52,713 bases of DNA from Chamaesiphon sp. 341R_metabat_111 (lineage in GTDB: Bacteria > Cyanobacteriota > Cyanobacteriia > Cyanobacteriales > Chamaesiphonaceae), in the NCBI GenBank assembly GCA_025351825.1, contig JANXVE010000020.1, forward strand, positions 1 to 52,713. Reading direction: 5' to 3'. The notes under the pieces are model-generated. The model was not told the DNA's origin. It ran no database searches and saw nothing but the letters and a program-made list of their open reading frames with translations. A program made the position numbers and the translations under genes. Shown one piece after another: positions 1 through 7,036 of the stretch. Numbering within the stretch: the stretch's first letter is position 1; each line of letters starts with the position of its first letter.

Positions 1-131
1 GACCTCTTGCGTGAATCCAGAATTGCTCATACTTTGACCAGTTAATTAAAATCTAAAAGTCGTATTGCCAACAACTAACAACTAGTAACTAACAACTAAA
101 ACACTATGATTTGACATTCGCGCAAGAGGTC
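1..131. mobile_element. MITE-like element, copy 1
   Basis: A short non-coding element with terminal inverted repeats. The left end GACCTCTTGCGTGAAT is matched by the complement of the right end, ATTCGCGCAAGAGGTC, with one mismatch. A second copy lies at 49560-49684, nearly identical over the first 65 or so bases. Copy 1 is about 6 bp longer because of an extra AACTAAC-type heptamer inside. The right end is followed by TA. In copy 2 both ends are flanked by TA, which fits the TA target duplication of IS630/Tc1-mariner-type transposition. The left flank of this copy lies outside the window. No transposase is encoded, so movement would need a transposase supplied from elsewhere. Confidence 0.8.
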
Positions 132-229
132 TAATAGTTAAGATCGTTGAGAAGGTGTTTAAAAAGGGGAGTGAGGCTGATGATGTCGATCCAGATCGAC
201 TAACGACGATTTTGGTGACTCATTTCTGA
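125..229 (+). pseudogene. 3' remnant of a gene cut by the MITE
   Basis: The frame running out of the right end of the MITE stays open for about 34 codons and stops with TGA at 227-229. It reads like a genuine protein C-terminus (charged segment VEKVFKKGSEADDVD, then LTTILVTHF). Upstream the frame enters the MITE and meets a stop at 107-109, so no start codon remains. I infer a gene whose 5' part was separated by the element. I do not recognise the family. The end overlaps the tail of the convergent ankyrin gene by 10 bp. Confidence 0.45.
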
Positions 230-999
230 TAATTCGATTTAGCTCCTCTGGCTATTAACATCTGGGCGATTTGTGCTCGATCTTCTGTACTTGTCCTGGT
301 GTGAACTCTATTTGCGTCTAGGGCTTGATTACCACCCTCTGCTACCAGTGTTTTACCATCATCAGGAGTCGCTGCAATCATTAGCTTAATCGCATCTAAC
401 CGTCCCCAAGCGGCTGCCTGTTCCAAGGCTCTAGCATCGGGTTTAGCCCCCGATTTAAGCAGTAGTTTCACTATTTCTGGATCTCCTCCTTCATAACTAG
501 CCCCGAAAAGTGGAGAGCGTCCGTCAGGATCGCGGGCATTGGGATCTGCTCCCATCTCAATCAACGTCTTGGAGTAATTAGCGGTTCCGCTCAAACCATT
601 CTGAATTAAAAGTTGTTCACGGGTACCCTTCAGATCGCCGCGTTGAGCAGCAGCAATAACGTATTGCTGTAATCCCTGGGTATCGGTGCCAGCAAATACA
701 GCACCTCCACACAAAAGTAGAAATGGAATCATGATGGCAAAGATAGTTGCCCATCTGTTGGATAATCGATACCAAAGTAATAAGCTACTCAATCCCACAA
801 ACATACTGCCCAGAACGAGGAATCCTGGAGTAGCCACAAAGGATATCGCTGTCTGAGCCAACCAGTCAGGCAGAACAGCTAGCCAAGTAAGCAGAAGTCC
901 CACACGAGTCATTAAGCAAAAGAAATACCCTGGCAAAATCCAAGTTAGCGCAACCAGTATTTTCGGAGTATGACGTAATCGGCGTTGCATTTTTAACAT
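220..999 (-). CDS. Membrane-anchored ankyrin-repeat protein
   Basis: This 259-residue protein has an N-terminal half with about three hydrophobic segments (roughly residues 13-35, 45-65 and 85-103), suggesting an inner-membrane anchor. A soluble C-terminal half carries ankyrin-type repeats: TLIEMGADPNARDPDGRSPL, then EIVKLLLKSGAKPDARAL, then AQIAQMLIARGAKSN at the end. Ankyrin repeats bind protein partners; no catalytic motif is visible. The start follows a basic stretch (MLKMQRRLRH), and MQRR at residue 4 is an equally plausible start. No partner gene is adjacent, so the specific role is unknown. Confidence 0.75.
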   Translation of the reverse strand: MLKMQRRLRHTPKILVALTWILPGYFFCLMTRVGLLLTWLAVLPDWLAQTAISFVATPGFLVLGSMFVGLSSLLLWYRLSNRWATIFAIMIPFLLLCGGAVFAGTDTQGLQQYVIAAAQRGDLKGTREQLLIQNGLSGTANYSKTLIEMGADPNARDPDGRSPLFGASYEGGDPEIVKLLLKSGAKPDARALEQAAAWGRLDAIKLMIAATPDDGKTLVAEGGNQALDANRVHTRTSTEDRAQIAQMLIARGAKSNYQK

Positions 1000-1187
1000 G
1001 GCTAATTTTCCGATGAGAACCTCGATCGATAATCTCGATCGCCGATCGTGGACAAAGATAAATTGACAATTCTGGCCTGTTCTGGCTCGATTTAAATATT
1101 TTTGAGCGATTCGATCGCTATTACAAATCCGTTTGAGTAATCTCTAACAGCTCACGACAAGTGAAAGTCATAAAAGTTCCCAGATGT

Positions 1188-1215
1188 TAACACCTGAATG
1201 TATATTCATGTGTTA
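1188..1215. promoter_or_regulatory. SmtB/ZiaR-type operator palindrome
   Basis: Half-sites TAACACCTGAAT (1188-1199) and ATTCATGTGTTA (1204-1215) are complementary at 11 of 12 positions around a 4-bp spacer. Zinc-sensing ArsR/SmtB repressors in cyanobacteria bind imperfect palindromes of this kind, with TGAA/TTCA cores. It lies just upstream of an SmtB-like reading frame, so autoregulation is the simplest inference. Confidence 0.65.
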
Positions 1216-1244
1216 GGATATTAAGATAACTAAAAAAGAATATC

Positions 1245-1459
1245 ATGTCTACTGTCACCCAGATGAAATGTGCGTCGGGGATTTAGCAGCGATGTTGGAG
1301 ATGAACGAATCGGCAGTATCCCATCAGTTAAGAACGCTCAGGGCAATCCGATTGGTCAATTTTCGCAAACAGGGACGACACGTTTTTTATAGTTTGCAAG
1401 ATAGTCAGATTCTCGACTTTTATCAGTCAGCAATCGAGCAGAACGATGTTGTTGAATGA
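1245..1459 (+). pseudogene. SmtB/ZiaR-type metal-sensing ArsR regulator, internally deleted
   Basis: From the ATG at 1268 a 63-residue frame encodes only the second half of an ArsR/SmtB winged helix: [20 protein letters not shown] is the recognition-helix region, followed by the wing ([14 protein letters not shown]) and the last helix. Family members are usually 100-130 residues; the first two helices and their metal-binding cysteine region are missing. Another ATG at 1245 opens a different frame (MSTVTQ...) that stops after 13 codons. I infer the original start codons were fused out of frame to the C-terminal half by a deletion of roughly 150-200 bp. The truncated frame could still be expressed from 1268 but should not fold as a normal dimer. 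The divergence from the znuA-like gene downstream and the operator upstream point to zinc. Confidence 0.6.
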
Positions 1460-1563
1460 ATTTTATATTTAGGAAATAAGGGATCGAATGTTAATTTCGA
1501 TCTCTTACTTCTCAGCAATTTAATTAAAGCGATGCTCAAATAGAGGGGATTTTGCAAATGCAC

Positions 1564-2595
1564 TTATTTAGCCACAAAAGGTGTGAATCTACCGCCCAAT
1601 CCTTCGACGATCTCTTTAGTATTTGAAACTAACATTTTCTGATAAGTTCCACCTGGGCTACTAACTTCACCTAAGCCGTCAGCATAGATTTCTTGCTCTG
1701 ATACTTTTACCTTAGCTTCTCGAGCAATTGTGGTAATCAATTTAGGATTGAGCGTCAATTCTGCAAAGATAGTCGGTACTTGTACCTTCTTTATTTTATC
1801 AACCAGTTCTTTCGCTCTAGCGGCATTTGGCTTTTCTTCCGTACTCAATCCTTCCAAAGCATTAACTGGAATTCCATAAGCTTTGGAGTAATATCCCAGG
1901 GCATCATGAGTTGTAAATAACACCTTCTTGGCAGCAGGGATCGTACCGATTTCAGATTTAATCCAAGTATTAAGTTGCCCGATTTCTGCTGTTAATTTTT
2001 GAGTGTTTTGCTTGTAAGTTGCTGCTTGAGCAGGTACTAATTTCTCTAAACTAGCCTCGATCGTTTCGGCAATCTTGATGCCATTCTGAGCATTATGCCA
2101 AACATGGGGATCTGTTGTGCTTTTACCGTCTTCTTCAAACTTCTGGGGCTGGGGTACCGCAACTTCATATACGGCTATCTTTGAAGCTGGATTGGATGTT
2201 GCTCTAATCGCTTTGATTAGCTCTGGTTCAAAGTCATAGCCACCATACAAGACCAGTTTAGCATCCTCGATCGATTGTCTATCTGCGGGGGTGATTTTAT
2301 AGATGTGAGGATCGCTACCAGGCGCAAGCAAGCAGACTACATTCACGGTGCTAGCCGCAATTTGTTTGGTCAAGTCACAGAGTACAGTATGAGTTACCAC
2401 TACTTTTGGGCTGCTATCTGTACTTGCGGCTGTGGTTGTGGCCGGAGTTTTGCTAGCTGTGGGACTAGCAGCATCTGAAGGCTGCTTGTTTGGGGTGTTG
2501 CATCCAGTTAGCAGCCCGATGGTTAGCATTGATGATACCAGCCAGTTGTAACGTAGCGGCTGGTCTGAATCTGGGCGACGAGGGCTAATTTTCAC
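1564..2595 (-). CDS. Zinc/manganese ABC transporter substrate-binding lipoprotein (ZnuA-like)
   Basis: This 343-residue cluster 9 (TroA/ZnuA) solute-binding protein captures a divalent metal in the periplasm and delivers it to an ABC permease. The N-terminus has a lipobox ending LTGC with lipidated Cys32, then a Ser/Thr/Ala-rich linker to about residue 62. Expected ligands are visible: His97 (DPHIY), His164 (DPHVWH), His230 (TTHDALGYY) and Asp306 (YADGLG). Histidine at the third position is the zinc-type pattern, whereas manganese proteins carry Glu there. The usual His-rich loop of ZnuA is absent. The ATPase and permease genes are not beside it, so it acts as an orphan or serves a distant transporter. 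A Zur/Fur-like palindrome lies about 90 bp upstream of the start. Confidence 0.88.
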   Translation of the reverse strand: MKISPRRPDSDQPLRYNWLVSSMLTIGLLTGCNTPNKQPSDAASPTASKTPATTTAASTDSSPKVVVTHTVLCDLTKQIAASTVNVVCLLAPGSDPHIYKITPADRQSIEDAKLVLYGGYDFEPELIKAIRATSNPASKIAVYEVAVPQPQKFEEDGKSTTDPHVWHNAQNGIKIAETIEASLEKLVPAQAATYKQNTQKLTAEIGQLNTWIKSEIGTIPAAKKVLFTTHDALGYYSKAYGIPVNALEGLSTEEKPNAARAKELVDKIKKVQVPTIFAELTLNPKLITTIAREAKVKVSEQEIYADGLGEVSSPGGTYQKMLVSNTKEIVEGLGGRFTPFVAK

Positions 2596-2682
2596 GATCT
2601 GTTGAATTGGTAAATTATGGGCGGGTTCCTGGCGCAGCGGTGTGTCACGGGCAAAATCTGTGCAGGGAGTCCCTCATAGAAT

Positions 2683-2695
2683 GAGAATCATTATC
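2683..2695. promoter_or_regulatory. Zur/Fur-like box upstream of the ZnuA-like gene
   Basis: GAGAATCATTATC forms a 6-1-6 palindrome with one mismatch and resembles the cyanobacterial Zur consensus (TGATAATNATTATCA) and the Fur box. It sits in the divergent spacer between the metal-binding lipoprotein and cysK. Given the zinc-type ligands of the lipoprotein, repression by Zur under zinc sufficiency is the likeliest reading; Fur cannot be excluded. Confidence 0.55.
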
Positions 2696-2861
2696 GCCAC
2701 GAACAAAATTATCTTAAAGGGTGGAGTAGCTTGCTGTCAAATGAGCCAACCGAAGGTTGCCACTCTACTTAGCCACAATGATAAGCTTAGGGTAGCCAGA
2801 TAGCATTTACGGTTTGTTTGAGACCAGTTTTGCCCATCTCACCTCTCACCATCTAAGCTCT

Positions 2862-3806
2862 ATGAAAATTGCCAACAATATTACCGAACTAGTCGGTCGC
2901 ACTCCCCTAGTCAGACTCAATCGCATCCCGCAAGCAGAGGGCTGTGTTGCTGAAATTATTGTCAAGCTAGAGGGGATGAATCCCGCTGCATCCGTCAAAG
3001 ATCGGATTGGGGTAAATATGATTGAGTCGGCTGAGAAAGAAGGCTTAATTGCTCCTGGCAAAACGATCTTAGTCGAACCCACTTCAGGGAATACTGGAAT
3101 TGCCCTGGCGATGGTGGCAGCAGCCAAGGGCTATCGCTTGATTCTAACCATGCCTGAATCGATGAGTCTCGAACGTCGGGCATTATTAAAAGCTTATGGT
3201 GCCCAATTGGAACTCACTCCAGGCAGTGAAGGCATGACTGGTTGTATCCGCCGCGCTCAGGAAATTGTCGATAAAACGCCTCATGCGTATATGCTCCAAC
3301 AATTTCGGAATCCTGCCAATCCGCAGATTCATCGCACAACTACCGCTGAAGAAATTTGGGCAGATACCGATGGGACAGTAGATATTCTCATCTCTGGAGT
3401 TGGCACTGGCGGCACGATTACCGGAATTGCTGAAGCTCTCAAACTCCGCAAACCAGAATTTAAAGCCATTGCTGTAGAGCCAACCAATAGCCCCGTCCTC
3501 TCTGGCGGTAGACCTGGCCCCCACAAGATTCAGGGGATTGGAGCCGGATTTATTCCTCAAGTATTAAAGATTGAAGCGATCGATGAAGTAATCCAAGTAA
3601 CTGACCAACAAGCGATCGAGTATGGCCGTAGATTAGCACGAGAAGAAGGCTTATTATCGGGTATTTCTTCAGGTGCCGCATTGTACGCCGCGATCGAAGT
3701 TGGCCGCCGCCCTGAAAATAAAGGTAAACTAATTGTCATGATCCAGCCTAGCTTCGGCGAACGCTATCTCAGTACTCCTCTGTTTCAAGATCCAGAGCCT
3801 GTTTAG
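2862..3806 (+). CDS. cysK: Cysteine synthase A (O-acetylserine sulfhydrylase)
   Basis: This enzyme makes L-cysteine from O-acetylserine and sulfide using pyridoxal phosphate. It is a 314-residue fold-type II protein of normal family length. It has the PLP lysine in PAASVKDRI, the substrate loop SGNTG, the phosphate-binding GVGTGGT loop, and the C-terminal SSGAA motif. The ATG at 2862 was chosen because it opens [19 protein letters not shown], the standard N-terminus; the frame extends upstream to 2814 with an unconserved leader. It stands alone, divergent from the metal-binding lipoprotein. The spacer to the next gene is filled with G-rich 8-bp repeats. Confidence 0.95.
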   Translation: MKIANNITELVGRTPLVRLNRIPQAEGCVAEIIVKLEGMNPAASVKDRIGVNMIESAEKEGLIAPGKTILVEPTSGNTGIALAMVAAAKGYRLILTMPESMSLERRALLKAYGAQLELTPGSEGMTGCIRRAQEIVDKTPHAYMLQQFRNPANPQIHRTTTAEEIWADTDGTVDILISGVGTGGTITGIAEALKLRKPEFKAIAVEPTNSPVLSGGRPGPHKIQGIGAGFIPQVLKIEAIDEVIQVTDQQAIEYGRRLAREEGLLSGISSGAALYAAIEVGRRPENKGKLIVMIQPSFGERYLSTPLFQDPEPV

Positions 3807-3807
3807 G

Positions 3808-3870
3808 GCGTGGGAGCGTGGGGGCACGGGAGCACGGGAGACTGGGAGCGTGGGGGCACGGGGGCACGGG
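3808..3870. repeat. G-rich 8-bp tandem repeat (GGGGGCAC/GGGAGCGT family)
   Basis: Degenerate tandem copies of GGGGGCAC and GGGAGCGT units directly follow the cysK stop codon. The same sequence family recurs at 16396-16425, 23806-23870 and 27336-27391, each time just after a stop codon or in the spacer before the next gene. Confidence 0.75.
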
Positions 3871-3907
3871 AGACTAGAAATATCGATCGACTCCCAACTC
3901 TCAACTA

Positions 3908-3940
3908 TTCACTAAACCACTAAACCACTAAACCACTATC
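3908..3940. repeat. CACTAAAC octamer repeat
   Basis: Tandem copies of CACTAAAC end in CACTATCC, 10 bp ahead of the J-domain gene. The same octamer, on either strand, appears near 11070, 26240, 26430, 27405 and 46970. Confidence 0.7.
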
Positions 3941-3949
3941 CACTTCTCG

Positions 3950-4633
3950 ATGTCAGAAACGCACTACCAAGTCCTTCAAATCCATTCCAAAGCTACTGCT
4001 GATGAGATCAAACAAGCTTATCGGCAGTTGGCCAAAAAATATCATCCCGATGTCAATGGTGGCAAAGCTAATGCCGATCTGATTATCAAAATCAATGCCG
4101 CTTATGAAGTTTTGGGTGACGATCTCAAGCGGCGCGAATACGATTATTTTCTAGCACCTGAGATAGTTATCCCGCGTCAACAGCAAGCTTCAGCACACAT
4201 TCCCCGTCGTCCGGCTCGACCCGTGGGACATGAAGTAGATGAGGATTTAGTCTTGTGGCTGAATCAAGTTTATGCACCAATAAATCGGATGATTGGTTGG
4301 ATTATTAAACCACTAAAACTGCAAATTCAAGAACTTTCTGGCGATCCATTTGATGATGAATTAATGGGTAAGTTCGAGGCGTATGTAACTGAGTGTCAGC
4401 TACATTTACAGAAGATTGACAAGATTTTTCACTCAATGTCTAATCCGGCACTACTTGCGGAGATAGCTGCTAACTTATATTACACCATCAACCAAGTAGC
4501 TGATGGCGTGAAAGAACTAAATTTTTATGTCATGAACTATGACGAAAGCTGCCTACATGACGGAGTAGAGATGTTTAAAGTTGCCGCTCAGTTGCAGAAA
4601 GAAACCAATCGAAAAATCAAAAGTTATCGATAA
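3950..4633 (+). CDS. J-domain (DnaJ-like) protein
   Basis: Residues 3-65 form a canonical J-domain (HYQVLQIHSKATADEIKQAY...) with the HPD tripeptide in KYHPDVNG, which stimulates Hsp70 (DnaK) ATPase activity. The rest of the 227-residue protein has no Gly/Phe region, zinc finger or type I/II client-binding domain. It is instead a mostly helical domain of unknown function. This makes it a type III J-protein, presumably directing DnaK to a specific client. No dnaK or grpE is nearby. Spacing to sqdX downstream is 71 bp, so co-transcription is possible but not indicated. Confidence 0.88.
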   Translation: MSETHYQVLQIHSKATADEIKQAYRQLAKKYHPDVNGGKANADLIIKINAAYEVLGDDLKRREYDYFLAPEIVIPRQQQASAHIPRRPARPVGHEVDEDLVLWLNQVYAPINRMIGWIIKPLKLQIQELSGDPFDDELMGKFEAYVTECQLHLQKIDKIFHSMSNPALLAEIAANLYYTINQVADGVKELNFYVMNYDESCLHDGVEMFKVAAQLQKETNRKIKSYR

Positions 4634-4704
4634 TAAAATAGTAACGACTGAGCTATTGCTCAATTGAAATCGAAGCTTATTTCCTAAAGCCTAAAGCCCA
4701 ACCA

Positions 4705-5814
4705 ATGCGAATCGCCCTATTTACAGAAACTTTTTTACCAAAAGTCGATGGGATTGTTACTCGACTGAAATACACGATCGAATACCTGCAAAAATATGGC
4801 GATGAGGTCTTAGTATTCTGTCCAGCAGGGGGACTAGAATCGTATTGCGGAGCTAGAATACATGGGCTGTCCGCTTTTCCCTTACCGCTTTATCCCGAAC
4901 TAAAAATAGCCCCACCCCGACCAGCAATCGGTCAACAATTAGCCAAATTCAAACCAGATCTTATCCACGTCGTCAATCCAGCAGTATTAGGACTAGCTGG
5001 AATTTTTTATGCCAAATTAAATCGCATTCCCTTGGTAGCTTCTTATCATACTCACCTGCCCAAATATCTCAAACATTATGGATTGGGGATGTTAGAAGGC
5101 TTACTGTGGGAATTGTTAAAAGCAGCACACAATCAGGCAACCTTAAATCTCTGTACTTCCACTGTGATGGTACAAGAACTGCGCGAACAGGGGATCGATC
5201 GAGTAGATCTGTGGCAGCGGGGCGTAGATACGGAAACTTTCGAGCCAGCTAGAGCTACACCTGAAATGCGTCAGCATTTGACCCAGGGTGAGCCAACCAG
5301 CCAGCTATTACTCTATGTTGGTCGCCTGGGAGCTGAAAAGGAAATCGAACGGATTAAGCCCGTTTTAGCAGCAATTCCTGGATCGAGACTAGCGATCGTG
5401 GGCGATGGCCCTCATCGTGCTAATTTAGAGACTTATTTTGCAGGTACTCCCACACACTTTGTTGGTTATTTGGGTGGCGATAAACTAGCCGCCGCATACG
5501 CTGTAGCAGATGCCTTTATCTTTCCATCGCGGACTGAGACGCTAGGTTTAGTATTATTGGAAGCAATGGCAGCAGGTTGCCCAGTCATTGCAGCTCGATC
5601 GGGCGGTATTCCTGATATCGTTACAGATGGACTAAATGGCTATCTCTTCGATCCCCAAGATCCCCAGGCTGCAACTCTAGCTACTCAAAAACTTTTCGCA
5701 GAACCTCATGATTACCTCAGGCTTCGCCAAAACGCCCGCTCAGAAGCCGAAAAATGGAGCTGGGCTAGTGCAACCAGACAGTTGCAGGAGTATTATCAAC
5801 AGGTGGTTAGATAG
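4705..5814 (+). CDS. sqdX: Sulfoquinovosyltransferase SqdX (GT4 family)
   Basis: SqdX transfers sulfoquinovose from UDP-sulfoquinovose to diacylglycerol, forming SQDG of the thylakoid membranes. The 369-residue GT-B protein begins with the family pattern MRIALFTETFLPKVDGIVTR. It has HVVNPAVLGLAG and SYHTHLPKYLKHYGLG in the N-terminal domain. The C-terminal domain has the nucleotide-sugar site: YVGRLGAEKEIE, then FPSRTETLGLVLLEAMAAG with the GT4 E-x7-E motif. These segments closely resemble cyanobacterial SqdX and plant SQD2. The usual partner sqdB is not in the window. It is followed by TTGATAG-type heptamers. Confidence 0.9.
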   Translation: MRIALFTETFLPKVDGIVTRLKYTIEYLQKYGDEVLVFCPAGGLESYCGARIHGLSAFPLPLYPELKIAPPRPAIGQQLAKFKPDLIHVVNPAVLGLAGIFYAKLNRIPLVASYHTHLPKYLKHYGLGMLEGLLWELLKAAHNQATLNLCTSTVMVQELREQGIDRVDLWQRGVDTETFEPARATPEMRQHLTQGEPTSQLLLYVGRLGAEKEIERIKPVLAAIPGSRLAIVGDGPHRANLETYFAGTPTHFVGYLGGDKLAAAYAVADAFIFPSRTETLGLVLLEAMAAGCPVIAARSGGIPDIVTDGLNGYLFDPQDPQAATLATQKLFAEPHDYLRLRQNARSEAEKWSWASATRQLQEYYQQVVR

Positions 5815-5894
5815 TTGATAGTTGATAGCTACTAGTAATAGTTGAGTGAAGGGCTGAGTAATTCTGTCCCCCAGTCCCCCAGTCTCCCAGTCCC

Positions 5895-6158
5895 CTACTC
5901 CCCCGCCTCATTCTCTCCCAAAAACGGCTGCTGACCGATCCCTAGCTCCTTCTTACTCCGCTTGAGTTCCTTCCAGAGGCTTTTGATTTGCTTGTACGAC
6001 TCTTCTGGAGTGAGCTTGCCGGATGTTTCTAAACTACAGATATAACTGACTTTTTGGGTGAATTCCTGGAGATTGTTATTAAATACTAAATTTTCGGGGG
6101 TAAAGTTGCCGTGATAACGACTACTTGGGTACAAAAAAGGATCGACTTGATTTGACAT
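5895..6158 (-). CDS. Conserved cyanobacterial hypothetical protein (DUF7219-like)
   Basis: An 87-residue soluble protein starting MSNQVDPFLYPSSRYHGNF, with two predicted helices (NNLQEFTQKVSYICSLETSG and PEESYKQIKSLWKELKRSKK). I recognise the pattern as a small protein widespread in cyanobacteria with no known role; the domain name is from memory and less certain. No signal peptide or membrane segment is present. It is transcribed divergently from purC, with about 100 bp between the start codons. Confidence 0.7.
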   Translation of the reverse strand: MSNQVDPFLYPSSRYHGNFTPENLVFNNNLQEFTQKVSYICSLETSGKLTPEESYKQIKSLWKELKRSKKELGIGQQPFLGENEAGE

Positions 6159-6262
6159 TAATATTGCGCCCTACTTGTTGCGATACAATACCGATCTGTA
6201 TTAACTGTTGCCGATTTTCGGCTAAAATTTGGTGTTGCTCCTCTAATTTTAACTATTTCAGC

Positions 6263-6991
6263 ATGAATCGTCATCACCAGATTTACGAAGGCAAAGCTAA
6301 GATTCTGTACGCTACAGATGACCCTGATGTCCTACTAGCTTACTTTAAAGATGATGCTACTGCATTTAATGCTCAAAAGCGCGGCACGATCGCCGGAAAA
6401 GGAGAAATCAACTGTCAAATTGCCGCACATCTGTTTAAATCGATCGAATCACACGGAATTGCAACTCACTATATTGATTGTCCCGCTGTAAATGAGATGC
6501 GGGTAAAATCGGTGGAGATTATTCCACTCGAAGTAGTAGTCAGGAACATTGCGGCAGGCAGTCTTTGTCAACAGACAGGCATCCCTTTAGGTACAATTTT
6601 ACCAGCACCATTAGTTGAATTCTTTTACAAAGATGATGCCTTAGGCGATCCACTCTTGACACGCGATCGACTAATGTTAATGGAAATAGCTACGGTAAAT
6701 CAGATAGATATCCTCCATGCCAAAGCGATCGAGATTAATATTATCCTCCAAAACTTTTTCAAGCTGTGCGGAATTACACTTGTTGACTTCAAAATCGAAT
6801 TTGGTGTAGACAAACACCAGCAGATCCTCCTCGCGGATGAAATTAGTCCCGATAGTTGTCGGTTGTGGCTAATTGGGGAACCCGATCCCAATTTGCGAGT
6901 CTTGGATAAAGATCGGTTCCGCCGCGATTTGGGCAATATCGAAGATGCTTACCAACAAGTCCTCTCAAGAGTCTTAGGGGTTAAAGAGTAG
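6263..6991 (+). CDS. purC: Phosphoribosylaminoimidazole-succinocarboxamide synthase
   Basis: PurC (SAICAR synthetase) condenses CAIR with aspartate using ATP in purine synthesis. The 242-residue protein shows the family hallmarks YEGKAKILYAT at the N-terminus, FKDDATAFNAQKRGTI, VVVRNIAAGSLCQQTG and, near the C-terminus, DEISPDSCRLW. The ATG at 6263 (MNRHHQIYEGKAK) is chosen because upstream codons back to 6125 are unconserved and Cys-rich, unlike any PurC. The gene is followed 45 bp later by bamA, so the two may share a transcript. Confidence 0.95.
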   Translation: MNRHHQIYEGKAKILYATDDPDVLLAYFKDDATAFNAQKRGTIAGKGEINCQIAAHLFKSIESHGIATHYIDCPAVNEMRVKSVEIIPLEVVVRNIAAGSLCQQTGIPLGTILPAPLVEFFYKDDALGDPLLTRDRLMLMEIATVNQIDILHAKAIEINIILQNFFKLCGITLVDFKIEFGVDKHQQILLADEISPDSCRLWLIGEPDPNLRVLDKDRFRRDLGNIEDAYQQVLSRVLGVKE

Positions 6992-7036
6992 TTGGCAACA
7001 TTGAAGCTAACGCTCGCAACATTTACTAGATAAAAT

